From Siphonodentalium dalli (Eukaryota > Mollusca > Scaphopoda > Gadilida > Siphonodentaliidae): 64,000 bases of DNA. Under the pieces are notes generated by a model. The model was given only the letters and a program-made list of their open reading frames with translations, was not told where the DNA came from and did no database searches. Each line of letters opens with the position of its first letter. Positions within the stretch are counted from its first letter, which is position 1. The translations under genes were made by a program, and so were the position numbers. Shown here piece by piece: positions 1 through 16,000 of the stretch. The stretch is from NCBI GenBank assembly GCA_032622095.1, contig CP136064.1, forward strand, positions 140,509,954 through 140,573,953, read 5' to 3'.

Positions 1-318
1 ACATATCCTCTTCAATTTAGTAACAGTATGGTATATAAGGGCATTCTTCAGTTATACGAGATGCATCAGCTAGTAAAATTGAAAAAAAAATCTAAATTTT
101 TTGGCTTTATTTTGAGGATTGACACTAATTTTCAGGATGCCTCATATTGGAAAAATAAACAACTACTGCTCGATATAATCCATTTTTTATTTCAGTAAGG
201 TCTATATTTTGATAAAATACTATAAGAAACGCTGTGTTTCACACATATACATATATATAGGAATCAGGGAGCTAAATGTGTTCTAGAGTAGGGGAGCGAG
301 TACACCGTGGAACCCTAA

Positions 319-350
319 AGGTGAAGGTAACTGAAGAATGACCTTCACCT
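319..350. repeat. Inverted repeat inside each satellite unit (first copy shown)
   Basis: A perfect 10-bp inverted repeat, AGGTGAAGGT (319-328) and ACCTTCACCT (341-350), encloses a 12-nt loop. The same hairpin recurs in every unit at the matching offset. Its function is unknown. Confidence 0.85.
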
Positions 351-904
351 GATACATGCGACACGTTGTTAAAGGATGACATCGCGTTTATTTGATTTGT
401 ACATAATATCTAAATAATTTAAACTGGTGAATGAATGGGGGAATGGATTTTTGTGAGCGGGAAATTTATTTAACTAGCTGCTGTAGTTCGGGATTTTTCC
501 AGATCAAATTTGGCTGTGTGATAGCCCCGTCGTACACTTGGGGATTTATTTTTAAAAGTAAACACATGACCTATGATTTTTCTTGCATTTTCGTGATCAA
601 CCTGGTGTCAATCTAGCTGGGTAAACATCACTGGTATGGCCTGCAGGCTTCAATTCAGTGAATTTGGCGGAAACGTTAACACTGTCGCCTATGGGAAACC
701 ATTTAGTTCAGTGATTCCTATAGGAAAAATATGAATTTTACGAAATTTCACGTCTCGCCATGATAAGTTGTTAATTCCATATTTTCTTATTTTCAAATGA
801 TAATGACCACATTTTGGACAGATTTAAAGAAGAAACGCATGGATTCGCCTGTAGATAGTAAAGAAAGTGATAAATCTGGGAATTTTGCATGGACATCAGG
901 TACC

Positions 905-1064
905 ATTAGGGGGTCAGGGGGGCTAAAGCCCCCCTACCCAAACATTTGAGTAGTGTTAGCCCCCCCCCCCCCATTGGGAAAAGGTGGCAGTTAACCCAAT
1001 TAAGATTTCCCGGCACCCAGTATCCTTATCGGGGACCGTAGTCCCACCCCAAGTCGGGGGGGAG
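905..1064. repeat. G/C-run module of the satellite unit (first copy shown)
   Basis: The segment holds, in order, GGGGG, a GGGGGGCT/AGCCCCCC hairpin (917-924 with 927-934), a run of 13 C (960-972) and a G-run near 1056-1064. These runs can form hairpins or four-stranded G/C structures, and they are where copy lengths differ. The base composition contrasts sharply with the AT-rich rest of the unit. Confidence 0.8.
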
Positions 1065-4000
1065 GTTGATGGCATCGCCAGTAGTGTTAATGTCGTGCAA
1101 AACTGTCATGGCAGGTTTGTTAAACAGACATTATGCCCTGCCATCTGGTCAAATTTCATGCCTGAGATTGTGGCTGATGTTGTATGATTATGTTTAGATA
1201 TTTAAATTGACTTATAGTTGCTTTATTATGCTATTAAAGTATTTTTTATTTAAATTTTCTGTTAATTTTTGTAAATGTTTATTATAAATTGACAAATTTT
1301 GCATGAAAAGGGTTTAAAATTGGACAAGTTATCCCACTCAAAATGTATATTAACATATCCTCTTCAATTTAGTAACAGTATGGTATATAAGGGCATTCTT
1401 CAGTTATACGAGATGCATCAGCTAGTAAAATTGAAAAAAAAATCTAAATTTTTTGGCTTTATTTTGAGGATTGACACTAATTTTCAGGATGCCTCATATT
1501 GGAAAAATAAACAACTACTGCTCGATATAATCCATTTTTTATTTCAGTAAGGTCTATATTTTGATAAAATACTATAAGAAACGCTGTGTTTCACACATAT
1601 ACATATATATAGGAATCAGGGAGCTAAATGTGTTCTAGAGTAGGGGAGCGAGTACACCGTGGAACCCTAAAGGTGAAGGTAACTGAAGAATGACCTTCAC
1701 CTGATACATGCGACACGTTGTTAAAGGATGACATCGCGTTTATTTGATTTGTACATAATATCTAAATAATTTAAACTGGTGAATGAATGGGGGAATGGAT
1801 TTTTGTGAGCGGGAAATTTATTTAACTAGCTGCTGTAGTTCGGGATTTTTCCAGATCAAATTTGGCTGTGTGATAGCCCCGTCGTACACTTGGGGATTTA
1901 TTTTTAAAAGTAAACACATGACCTATGATTTTTCTTGCATTTTCGTGATCAACTGGTGTCAATCTAGCTGGGTAAACATCACTGGTATGGCCTGCAGGCT
2001 TCAATTCAGTGAATTTGGCGGAAACGTTAACACTGTCGCCTATGGGAAACCATTTAGTTCAGTGATTCCTATAGGAAAAATATGAATTTTACGAAATTTC
2101 ACGTCTCGCCATGATAAGTTGTTAATTCCATATTTTCTTATTTTCAAATGATAATGACCACATTTTGGACAGATTTAAAGAAGAAACGCATGGATTCGCC
2201 TGTAGATAGTAAAGAAAGTGATAAATCTGGGAATTTTGCATGGACATCAGGTACCATTAGGGGGTCAGGGGGGCTAAAGCCCCCCTACCCAAACATTTGA
2301 GTAGTGTTAGCCCCCCCCCCCCCCATTGGGAAAAGGTGGCAGTTAACCCAATTAAGATTTCCCGGCACCCAGTATCCTTATCGGGGACCGTAGTCCCACC
2401 CCAAGTCGGGGGGGGGGGGGTTGATGGCATCGCCAGTAGTGTTAATGTCGTGCAAAACTGTCATGGCAGGTTTGTTAAACAGACATTATGCCCTGCCATC
2501 TGGTCAAATTTCATGCCTGAGATTGTGGCTGATGTTGTATGATTATGTTTAGATATTTAAATTGACTTATAGTTGCTTTATTATGCTATTAAAGTATTTT
2601 TTATTTAAATTTTCTGTTAATTTTTGTAAATGTTTATTATAAATTGACAAATTTTGCATGAAAAGGGTTTAAAATTGGACAAGTTATCCCACTCAAAATG
2701 TATATTAACATATCCTCTTCAATTTAGTAACAGTATGGTATATAAGGGCATTCTTCAGTTATACGAGATGCATCAGCTAGTAAAATTGAAAAAAAAATCT
2801 AAATTTTTTGGCTTTATTTTGAGGATTGACACTAATTTTCAGGATGCCTCATATTGGAAAAATAAACAACTACTGCTCGATATAATCCATTTTTTATTTC
2901 AGTAAGGTCTATATTTTGATAAAATACTATAAGAAACGCTGTGTTTCACACATATACATATATATAGGAATCAGGGAGCTAAATGTGTTCTAGAGTAGGG
3001 GAGCGAGTACACCGTGGAACCCTAAAGGTGAAGGTAACTGAAGAATGACCTTCACCTGATACATGCGACACGTTGTTAAAGGATGACATCGCGTTTATTT
3101 GATTTGTACATAATATCTAAATAATTTAAACTGGTGAATGAATGGGGGAATGGATTTTTGTGAGCGGGAAATTTATTTAACTAGCTGCTGTAGTTCGGGA
3201 TTTTTCCAGATCAAATTTGGCTGTGTGATAGCCCCGTCGTACACTTGGGGATTTATTTTTAAAAGTAAACACATGACCTATGATTTTTCTTGCATTTTCG
3301 TGATCAACTGGTGTCAATCTAGCTGGGTAAACATCACTGGTATGGCCTGCAGGCTTCAATTCAGTGAATTTGGCGGAAACGTTAACACTGTCGCCTATGG
3401 GAAACCATTTAGTTCAGTGATTCCTATAGGAAAAATATGAATTTTACGAAATTTCACGTCTCGCCATGATAAGTTGTTAATTCCATATTTTCTTATTTTC
3501 AAATGATAATGACCACATTTTGGACAGATTTAAAGAAGAAACGCATGGATTCGCCTGTAGATAGTAAAGAAAGTGATAAATCTGGGAATTTTGCATGGAC
3601 ATCAGGTACCATTAGGGGGTCAGGGGGGCTAAAGCCCCCCTACCCAAACATTTGAGTAGTGTTAGCCCCCCCCCCCCCCATTGGGAAAAGGTGGCAGTTA
3701 ACCCAATTAAGATTTCCCGGCACCCAGTATCCTTATCGGGGACCGTAGTCCCACCCCAAGTCGGGGGGGAGGTTGATGGCATCGCCAGTAGTGTTAATGT
3801 CGTGCAAAACTGTCATGGCAGGTTTGTTAAACAGACATTATGCCCTGCCATCTGGTCAAATTTCATGCCTGAGATTGTGGCTGATGTTGTATGATTATGT
3901 TTAGATATTTAAATTGACTTATAGTTGCTTTATTATGCTATTAAAGTATTTTTTATTTAAATTTTCTGTTAATTTTTGTAAATGTTTATTATAAATTGAC

Positions 4001-7000
4001 AAATTTTGCATGAAAAGGGTTTAAAATTGGACAAGTTATCCCACTCAAAATGTATATTAACATATCCTCTTCAATTTAGTAACAGTATGGTATATAAGGG
4101 CATTCTTCAGTTATACGAGATGCATCAGCTAGTAAAATTGAAAAAAAAATCTAAATTTTTTGGCTTTATTTTGAGGATTGACACTAATTTTCAGGATGCC
4201 TCATATTGGAAAAATAAACAACTACTGCTCGATATAATCCATTTTTTATTTCAGTAAGGTCTATATTTTGATAAAATACTATAAGAAACGCTGTGTTTCA
4301 CACATATACATATATATAGGAATCAGGGAGCTAAATGTGTTCTAGAGTAGGGGAGCGAGTACACCGTGGAACCCTAAAGGTGAAGGTAACTGAAGAATGA
4401 CCTTCACCTGATACATGCGACACGTTGTTAAAGGATGACATCGCGTTTATTTGATTTGTACATAATATCTAAATAATTTAAACTGGTGAATGAATGGGGG
4501 AATGGATTTTTGTGAGCGGGAAATTTATTTAACTAGCTGCTGTAGTTCGGGATTTTTCCAGATCAAATTTGGCTGTGTGATAGCCCCGTCGTACACTTGG
4601 GGATTTATTTTTAAAAGTAAACACATGACCTATGATTTTTCTTGCATTTTCGTGATCAACTGGTGTCAATCTAGCTGGGTAAACATCACTGGTATGGCCT
4701 GCAGGCTTCAATTCAGTGAATTTGGCGGAAACGTTAACACTGTCGCCTATGGGAAACCATTTAGTTCAGTGATTCCTATAGGAAAAATATGAATTTTACG
4801 AAATTTCACGTCTCGCCATGATAAGTTGTTAATTCCATATTTTCTTATTTTCAAATGATAATGACCACATTTTGGACAGATTTAAAGAAGAAACGCATGG
4901 ATTCGCCTGTAGATAGTAAAGAAAGTGATAAATCTGGGAATTTTGCATGGACATCAGGTACCATTAGGGGGTCAGGGGGGCTAAAGCCCCCCTACCCAAA
5001 CATTTGAGTAGTGTTAGCCCCCCCCCCATTGGGAAAAGGTGGCAGTTAACCCAATTAAGATTTCCCGGCACCCAGTATCCTTATCGGGGACCGTAGTCCC
5101 ACCCCAAGTCGGGGGGGGGGGGTTGATGGCATCGCCAGTAGTGTTAATGTCGTGCAAAACTGTCATGGCAGGTTTGTTAAACAGACATTATGCCCTGCCA
5201 TCTGGTCAAATTTCATGCCTGAGATTGTGGCTGATGTTGTATGATTATGTTTAGATATTTAAATTGACTTATAGTTGCTTTATTATGCTATTAAAGTATT
5301 TTTTATTTAAATTTTCTGTTAATTTTTGTAAATGTTTATTATAAATTGACAAATTTTGCATGAAAAGGGTTTAAAATTGGACAAGTTATCCCACTCAAAA
5401 TGTATATTAACATATCCTCTTCAATTTAGTAACAGTATGGTATATAAGGGCATTCTTCAGTTATACGAGATGCATCAGCTAGTAAAATTGAAAAAAAAAT
5501 CTAAATTTTTTGGCTTTATTTTGAGGATTGACACTAATTTTCAGGATGCCTCATATTGGAAAAATAAACAACTACTGCTCGATATAATCCATTTTTTATT
5601 TCAGTAAGGTCTATATTTTGATAAAATACTATAAGAAACGCTGTGTTTCACACATATACATATATATAGGAATCAGGGAGCTAAATGTGTTCTAGAGTAG
5701 GGGAGCGAGTACACCGTGGAACCCTAAAGGTGAAGGTAACTGAAGAATGACCTTCACCTGATACATGCGACACGTTGTTAAAGGATGACATCGCGTTTAT
5801 TTGATTTGTACATAATATCTAAATAATTTAAACTGGTGAATGAATGGGGGAATGGATTTTTGTGAGCGGGAAATTTATTTAACTAGCTGCTGTAGTTCGG
5901 GATTTTTCCAGATCAAATTTGGCTGTGTGATAGCCCCGTCGTACACTTGGGGATTTATTTTTAAAAGTAAACACATGACCTATGATTTTTCTTGCATTTT
6001 CGTGATCAACTGGTGTCAATCTAGCTGGGTAAACATCACTGGTATGGCCTGCAGGCTTCAATTCAGTGAATTTGGCGGAAACGTTAACACTGTCGCCTAT
6101 GGGAAACCATTTAGTTCAGTGATTCCTATAGGAAAAATATGAATTTTACGAAATTTCACGTCTCGCCATGATAAGTTGTTAATTCCATATTTTCTTATTT
6201 TCAAATGATAATGACCACATTTTGGACAGATTTAAAGAAGAAACGCATGGATTCGCCTGTAGATAGTAAAGAAAGTGATAAATCTGGGAATTTTGCATGG
6301 ACATCAGGTACCATTAGGGGGTCAGGGGGGCTAAAGCCCCCCTACCCAAACATTTGAGTAGTGTTAGCCCCCCCCCCCCCCATTGGGAAAAGGTGGCAGT
6401 TAACCCAATTAAGATTTCCCGGCACCCAGTATCCTTATCGGGGACCGTAGTCCCACCCCAAGTCGGGGGGGAGGTTGATGGCATCGCCAGTAGTGTTAAT
6501 GTCGTGCAAAACTGTCATGGCAGGTTTGTTAAACAGACATTATGCCCTGCCATCTGGTCAAATTTCATGCCTGAGATTGTGGCTGATGTTGTATGATTAT
6601 GTTTAGATATTTAAATTGACTTATAGTTGCTTTATTATGCTATTAAAGTATTTTTTATTTAAATTTTCTGTTAATTTTTGTAAATGTTTATTATAAATTG
6701 ACAAATTTTGCATGAAAAGGGTTTAAAATTGGACAAGTTATCCCACTCAAAATGTATATTAACATATCCTCTTCAATTTAGTAACAGTATGGTATATAAG
6801 GGCATTCTTCAGTTATACGAGATGCATCAGCTAGTAAAATTGAAAAAAAAATCTAAATTTTTTGGCTTTATTTTGAGGATTGACACTAATTTTCAGGATG
6901 CCTCATATTGGAAAAATAAACAACTACTGCTCGATATAATCCATTTTTTATTTCAGTAAGGTCTATATTTTGATAAAATACTATAAGAAACGCTGTGTTT

Positions 7001-10000
7001 CACACATATACATATATATAGGAATCAGGGAGCTAAATGTGTTCTAGAGTAGGGGAGCGAGTACACCGTGGAACCCTAAAGGTGAAGGTAACTGAAGAAT
7101 GACCTTCACCTGATACATGCGACACGTTGTTAAAGGATGACATCGCGTTTATTTGATTTGTACATAATATCTAAATAATTTAAACTGGTGAATGAATGGG
7201 GGAATGGATTTTTGTGAGCGGGAAATTTATTTAACTAGCTGCTGTAGTTCGGGATTTTTCCAGATCAAATTTGGCTGTGTGATAGCCCCGTCGTACACTT
7301 GGGGATTTATTTTTAAAAGTAAACACATGACCTATGATTTTTCTTGCATTTTCGTGATCAACTGGTGTCAATCTAGCTGGGTAAACATCACTGGTATGGC
7401 CTGCAGGCTTCAATTCAGTGAATTTGGCGGAAACGTTAACACTGTCGCCTATGGGAAACCATTTAGTTCAGTGATTCCTATAGGAAAAATATGAATTTTA
7501 CGAAATTTCACGTCTCGCCATGATAAGTTGTTAATTCCATATTTTCTTATTTTCAAATGATAATGACCACATTTTGGACAGATTTAAAGAAGAAACGCAT
7601 GGATTCGCCTGTAGATAGTAAAGAAAGTGATAAATCTGGGAATTTTGCATGGACATCAGGTACCATTAGGGGGTCAGGGGGGCTAAAGCCCCCCTACCCA
7701 AACATTTGAGTAGTGTTAGCCCCCCCCCCCCCATTGGGAAAAGGTGGCAGTTAACCCAATTAAGATTTCCCGGCACCCAGTATCCTTATCGGGGACCGTA
7801 GTCCCACCCCAAGTCGGGGGGGGGGGGTTGATGGCATCGCCAGTAGTGTTAATGTCGTGCAAAACTGTCATGGCAGGTTTGTTAAACAGACATTATGCCC
7901 TGCCATCTGGTCAAATTTCATGCCTGAGATTGTGGCTGATGTTGTATGATTATGTTTAGATATTTAAATTGACTTATAGTTGCTTTATTATGCTATTAAA
8001 GTATTTTTTATTTAAATTTTCTGTTAATTTTTGTAAATGTTTATTATAAATTGACAAATTTTGCATGAAAAGGGTTTAAAATTGGACAAGTTATCCCACT
8101 CAAAATGTATATTAACATATCCTCTTCAATTTAGTAACAGTATGGTATATAAGGGCATTCTTCAGTTATACGAGATGCATCAGCTAGTAAAATTGAAAAA
8201 AAAATCTAAATTTTTTGGCTTTATTTTGAGGATTGACACTAATTTTCAGGATGCCTCATATTGGAAAAATAAACAACTACTGCTCGATATAATCCATTTT
8301 TTATTTCAGTAAGGTCTATATTTTGATAAAATACTATAAGAAACGCTGTGTTTCACACATATACATATATATAGGAATCAGGGAGCTAAATGTGTTCTAG
8401 AGTAGGGGAGCGAGTACACCGTGGAACCCTAAAGGTGAAGGTAACTGAAGAATGACCTTCACCTGATACATGCGACACGTTGTTAAAGGATGACATCGCG
8501 TTTATTTGATTTGTACATAATATCTAAATAATTTAAACTGGTGAATGAATGGGGGAATGGATTTTTGTGAGCGGGAAATTTATTTAACTAGCTGCTGTAG
8601 TTCGGGATTTTTCCAGATCAAATTTGGCTGTGTGATAGCCCCGTCGTACACTTGGGGATTTATTTTTAAAAGTAAACACATGACCTATGATTTTTCTTGC
8701 ATTTTCGTGATCAACTGGTGTCAATCTAGCTGGGTAAACATCACTGGTATGGCCTGCAGGCTTCAATTCAGTGAATTTGGCGGAAACGTTAACACTGTCG
8801 CCTATGGGAAACCATTTAGTTCAGTGATTCCTATAGGAAAAATATGAATTTTACGAAATTTCACGTCTCGCCATGATAAGTTGTTAATTCCATATTTTCT
8901 TATTTTCAAATGATAATGACCACATTTTGGACAGATTTAAAGAAGAAACGCATGGATTCGCCTGTAGATAGTAAAGAAAGTGATAAATCTGGGAATTTTG
9001 CATGGACATCAGGTACCATTAGGGGGTCAGGGGGGCTAAAGCCCCCCTACCCAAACATTTGAGTAGTGTTAGCCCCCCCCCCCCCATTGGGAAAAGGTGG
9101 CAGTTAACCCAATTAAGATTTCCCGGCACCCAGTATCCTTATCGGGGACCGTAGTCCCACCCCAAGTCGGGGGGGGGGGGGTTGATGGCATCGCCAGTAG
9201 TGTTAATGTCGTGCAAAACTGTCATGGCAGGTTTGTTAAACAGACATTATGCCCTGCCATCTGGTCAAATTTCATGCCTGAGATTGTGGCTGATGTTGTA
9301 TGATTATGTTTAGATATTTAAATTGACTTATAGTTGCTTTATTATGCTATTAAAGTATTTTTTATTTAAATTTTCTGTTAATTTTTGTAAATGTTTATTA
9401 TAAATTGACAAATTTTGCATGAAAAGGGTTTAAAATTGGACAAGTTATCCCACTCAAAATGTATATTAACATATCCTCTTCAATTTAGTAACAGTATGGT
9501 ATATAAGGGCATTCTTCAGTTATACGAGATGCATCAGCTAGTAAAATTGAAAAAAAAATCTAAATTTTTTGGCTTTATTTTGAGGATTGACACTAATTTT
9601 CAGGATGCCTCATATTGGAAAAATAAACAACTACTGCTCGATATAATCCATTTTTTATTTCAGTAAGGTCTATATTTTGATAAAATACTATAAGAAACGC
9701 TGTGTTTCACACATATACATATATATAGGAATCAGGGAGCTAAATGTGTTCTAGAGTAGGGGAGCGAGTACACCGTGGAACCCTAAAGGTGAAGGTAACT
9801 GAAGAATGACCTTCACCTGATACATGCGACACGTTGTTAAAGGATGACATCGCGTTTATTTGATTTGTACATAATATCTAAATAATTTAAACTGGTGAAT
9901 GAATGGGGGAATGGATTTTTGTGAGCGGGAAATTTATTTAACTAGCTGCTGTAGTTCGGGATTTTTCCAGATCAAATTTGGCTGTGTGATAGCCCCGTCG

Positions 10001-13000
10001 TACACTTGGGGATTTATTTTTAAAAGTAAACACATGACCTATGATTTTTCTTGCATTTTCGTGATCAACTGGTGTCAATCTAGCTGGGTAAACATCACTG
10101 GTATGGCCTGCAGGCTTCAATTCAGTGAATTTGGCGGAAACGTTAACACTGTCGCCTATGGGAAACCATTTAGTTCAGTGATTCCTATAGGAAAAATATG
10201 AATTTTACGAAATTTCACGTCTCGCCATGATAAGTTGTTAATTCCATATTTTCTTATTTTCAAATGATAATGACCACATTTTGGACAGATTTAAAGAAGA
10301 AACGCATGGATTCGCCTGTAGATAGTAAAGAAAGTGATAAATCTGGGAATTTTGCATGGACATCAGGTACCATTAGGGGGTCAGGGGGGCTAAAGCCCCC
10401 CTACCCAAACATTTGAGTAGTGTTAGCCCCCCCCCCCCCATTGGGAAAAGGTGGCAGTTAACCCAATTAAGATTTCCCGGCACCCAGTATCCTTATCGGG
10501 GACCGTAGTCCCACCCCAAGTCGGGGGGGGGGGGTTGATGGCATCGCCAGTAGTGTTAATGTCGTGCAAAACTGTCATGGCAGGTTTGTTAAACAGACAT
10601 TATGCCCTGCCATCTGGTCAAATTTCATGCCTGAGATTGTGGCTGATGTTGTATGATTATGTTTAGATATTTAAATTGACTTATAGTTGCTTTATTATGC
10701 TATTAAAGTATTTTTTATTTAAATTTTCTGTTAATTTTTGTAAATGTTTATTATAAATTGACAAATTTTGCATGAAAAGGGTTTAAAATTGGACAAGTTA
10801 TCCCACTCAAAATGTATATTAACATATCCTCTTCAATTTAGTAACAGTATGGTATATAAGGGCATTCTTCAGTTATACGAGATGCATCAGCTAGTAAAAT
10901 TGAAAAAAAAATCTAAATTTTTTGGCTTTATTTTGAGGATTGACACTAATTTTCAGGATGCCTCATATTGGAAAAATAAACAACTACTGCTCGATATAAT
11001 CCATTTTTTATTTCAGTAAGGTCTATATTTTGATAAAATACTATAAGAAACGCTGTGTTTCACACATATACATATATATAGGAATCAGGGAGCTAAATGT
11101 GTTCTAGAGTAGGGGAGCGAGTACACCGTGGAACCCTAAAGGTGAAGGTAACTGAAGAATGACCTTCACCTGATACATGCGACACGTTGTTAAAGGATGA
11201 CATCGCGTTTATTTGATTTGTACATAATATCTAAATAATTTAAACTGGTGAATGAATGGGGGAATGGATTTTTGTGAGCGGGAAATTTATTTAACTAGCT
11301 GCTGTAGTTCGGGATTTTTCCAGATCAAATTTGGCTGTGTGATAGCCCCGTCGTACACTTGGGGATTTATTTTTAAAAGTAAACACATGACCTATGATTT
11401 TTCTTGCATTTTCGTGATCAACTGGTGTCAATCTAGCTGGGTAAACATCACTGGTATGGCCTGCAGGCTTCAATTCAGTGAATTTGGCGGAAACGTTAAC
11501 ACTGTCGCCTATGGGAAACCATTTAGTTCAGTGATTCCTATAGGAAAAATATGAATTTTACGAAATTTCACGTCTCGCCATGATAAGTTGTTAATTCCAT
11601 ATTTTCTTATTTTCAAATGATAATGACCACATTTTGGACAGATTTAAAGAAGAAACGCATGGATTCGCCTGTAGATAGTAAAGAAAGTGATAAATCTGGG
11701 AATTTTGCATGGACATCAGGTACCATTAGGGGGTCAGGGGGGCTAAAGCCCCCCTACCCAAACATTTGAGTAGTGTTAGCCCCCCCCCCCCCATTGGGAA
11801 AAGGTGGCAGTTAACCCAATTAAGATTTCCCGGCACCCAGTATCCTTATCGGGGACCGTAGTCCCACCCCAAGTCGGGGGGGGGGGGTTGATGGCATCGC
11901 CAGTAGTGTTAATGTCGTGCAAAACTGTCATGGCAGGTTTGTTAAACAGACATTATGCCCTGCCATCTGGTCAAATTTCATGCCTGAGATTGTGGCTGAT
12001 GTTGTATGATTATGTTTAGATATTTAAATTGACTTATAGTTGCTTTATTATGCTATTAAAGTATTTTTTATTTAAATTTTCTGTTAATTTTTGTAAATGT
12101 TTATTATAAATTGACAAATTTTGCATGAAAAGGGTTTAAAATTGGACAAGTTATCCCACTCAAAATGTATATTAACATATCCTCTTCAATTTAGTAACAG
12201 TATGGTATATAAGGGCATTCTTCAGTTATACGAGATGCATCAGCTAGTAAAATTGAAAAAAAAATCTAAATTTTTTGGCTTTATTTTGAGGATTGACACT
12301 AATTTTCAGGATGCCTCATATTGGAAAAATAAACAACTACTGCTCGATATAATCCATTTTTTATTTCAGTAAGGTCTATATTTTGATAAAATACTATAAG
12401 AAACGCTGTGTTTCACACATATACATATATATAGGAATCAGGGAGCTAAATGTGTTCTAGAGTAGGGGAGCGAGTACACCGTGGAACCCTAAAGGTGAAG
12501 GTAACTGAAGAATGACCTTCACCTGATACATGCGACACGTTGTTAAAGGATGACATCGCGTTTATTTGATTTGTACATAATATCTAAATAATTTAAACTG
12601 GTGAATGAATGGGGGAATGGATTTTTGTGAGCGGGAAATTTATTTAACTAGCTGCTGTAGTTCGGGATTTTTCCAGATCAAATTTGGCTGTGTGATAGCC
12701 CCGTCGTACACTTGGGGATTTATTTTTAAAAGTAAACACATGACCTATGATTTTTCTTGCATTTTCGTGATCAACTGGTGTCAATCTAGCTGGGTAAACA
12801 TCACTGGTATGGCCTGCAGGCTTCAATTCAGTGAATTTGGCGGAAACGTTAACACTGTCGCCTATGGGAAACCATTTAGTTCAGTGATTCCTATAGGAAA
12901 AATATGAATTTTACGAAATTTCACGTCTCGCCATGATAAGTTGTTAATTCCATATTTTCTTATTTTCAAATGATAATGACCACATTTTGGACAGATTTAA

Positions 13001-16000
13001 AGAAGAAACGCATGGATTCGCCTGTAGATAGTAAAGAAAGTGATAAATCTGGGAATTTTGCATGGACATCAGGTACCATTAGGGGGTCAGGGGGGCTAAA
13101 GCCCCCCTACCCAAACATTTGAGTAGTGTTAGCCCCCCCCCCCCCATTGGGAAAAGGTGGCAGTTAACCCAATTAAGATTTCCCGGCACCCAGTATCCTT
13201 ATCGGGGACCGTAGTCCCACCCCAAGTCGGGGGGGGGGGGTTGATGGCATCGCCAGTAGTGTTAATGTCGTGCAAAACTGTCATGGCAGGTTTGTTAAAC
13301 AGACATTATGCCCTGCCATCTGGTCAAATTTCATGCCTGAGATTGTGGCTGATGTTGTATGATTATGTTTAGATATTTAAATTGACTTATAGTTGCTTTA
13401 TTATGCTATTAAAGTATTTTTTATTTAAATTTTCTGTTAATTTTTGTAAATGTTTATTATAAATTGACAAATTTTGCATGAAAAGGGTTTAAAATTGGAC
13501 AAGTTATCCCACTCAAAATGTATATTAACATATCCTCTTCAATTTAGTAACAGTATGGTATATAAGGGCATTCTTCAGTTATACGAGATGCATCAGCTAG
13601 TAAAATTGAAAAAAAAATCTAAATTTTTTGGCTTTATTTTGAGGATTGACACTAATTTTCAGGATGCCTCATATTGGAAAAATAAACAACTACTGCTCGA
13701 TATAATCCATTTTTTATTTCAGTAAGGTCTATATTTTGATAAAATACTATAAGAAACGCTGTGTTTCACACATATACATATATATAGGAATCAGGGAGCT
13801 AAATGTGTTCTAGAGTAGGGGAGCGAGTACACCGTGGAACCCTAAAGGTGAAGGTAACTGAAGAATGACCTTCACCTGATACATGCGACACGTTGTTAAA
13901 GGATGACATCGCGTTTATTTGATTTGTACATAATATCTAAATAATTTAAACTGGTGAATGAATGGGGGAATGGATTTTTGTGAGCGGGAAATTTATTTAA
14001 CTAGCTGCTGTAGTTCGGGATTTTTCCAGATCAAATTTGGCTGTGTGATAGCCCCGTCGTACACTTGGGGATTTATTTTTAAAAGTAAACACATGACCTA
14101 TGATTTTTCTTGCATTTTCGTGATCAACTGGTGTCAATCTAGCTGGGTAAACATCACTGGTATGGCCTGCAGGCTTCAATTCAGTGAATTTGGCGGAAAC
14201 GTTAACACTGTCGCCTATGGGAAACCATTTAGTTCAGTGATTCCTATAGGAAAAATATGAATTTTACGAAATTTCACGTCTCGCCATGATAAGTTGTTAA
14301 TTCCATATTTTCTTATTTTCAAATGATAATGACCACATTTTGGACAGATTTAAAGAAGAAACGCATGGATTCGCCTGTAGATAGTAAAGAAAGTGATAAA
14401 TCTGGGAATTTTGCATGGACATCAGGTACCATTAGGGGGTCAGGGGGGCTAAAGCCCCCCTACCCAAACATTTGAGTAGTGTTAGCCCCCCCCCCCCCAT
14501 TGGGAAAAGGTGGCAGTTAACCCAATTAAGATTTCCCGGCACCCAGTATCCTTATCGGGGACCGTAGTCCCACCCCAAGTCGGGGGGGGGGGGTTGATGG
14601 CATCGCCAGTAGTGTTAATGTCGTGCAAAACTGTCATGGCAGGTTTGTTAAACAGACATTATGCCCTGCCATCTGGTCAAATTTCATGCCTGAGATTGTG
14701 GCTGATGTTGTATGATTATGTTTAGATATTTAAATTGACTTATAGTTGCTTTATTATGCTATTAAAGTATTTTTTATTTAAATTTTCTGTTAATTTTTGT
14801 AAATGTTTATTATAAATTGACAAATTTTGCATGAAAAGGGTTTAAAATTGGACAAGTTATCCCACTCAAAATGTATATTAACATATCCTCTTCAATTTAG
14901 TAACAGTATGGTATATAAGGGCATTCTTCAGTTATACGAGATGCATCAGCTAGTAAAATTGAAAAAAAAATCTAAATTTTTTGGCTTTATTTTGAGGATT
15001 GACACTAATTTTCAGGATGCCTCATATTGGAAAAATAAACAACTACTGCTCGATATAATCCATTTTTTATTTCAGTAAGGTCTATATTTTGATAAAATAC
15101 TATAAGAAACGCTGTGTTTCACACATATACATATATATAGGAATCAGGGAGCTAAATGTGTTCTAGAGTAGGGGAGCGAGTACACCGTGGAACCCTAAAG
15201 GTGAAGGTAACTGAAGAATGACCTTCACCTGATACATGCGACACGTTGTTAAAGGATGACATCGCGTTTATTTGATTTGTACATAATATCTAAATAATTT
15301 AAACTGGTGAATGAATGGGGGAATGGATTTTTGTGAGCGGGAAATTTATTTAACTAGCTGCTGTAGTTCGGGATTTTTCCAGATCAAATTTGGCTGTGTG
15401 ATAGCCCCGTCGTACACTTGGGGATTTATTTTTAAAAGTAAACACATGACCTATGATTTTTCTTGCATTTTCGTGATCAACTGGTGTCAATCTAGCTGGG
15501 TAAACATCACTGGTATGGCCTGCAGGCTTCAATTCAGTGAATTTGGCGGAAACGTTAACACTGTCGCCTATGGGAAACCATTTAGTTCAGTGATTCCTAT
15601 AGGAAAAATATGAATTTTACGAAATTTCACGTCTCGCCATGATAAGTTGTTAATTCCATATTTTCTTATTTTCAAATGATAATGACCACATTTTGGACAG
15701 ATTTAAAGAAGAAACGCATGGATTCGCCTGTAGATAGTAAAGAAAGTGATAAATCTGGGAATTTTGCATGGACATCAGGTACCATTAGGGGGTCAGGGGG
15801 GCTAAAGCCCCCCTACCCAAACATTTGAGTAGTGTTAGCCCCCCCCCCCCCATTGGGAAAAGGTGGCAGTTAACCCAATTAAGATTTCCCGGCACCCAGT
15901 ATCCTTATCGGGGACCGTAGTCCCACCCCAAGTCGGGGGGGGGGGGGTTGATGGCATCGCCAGTAGTGTTAATGTCGTGCAAAACTGTCATGGCAGGTTT

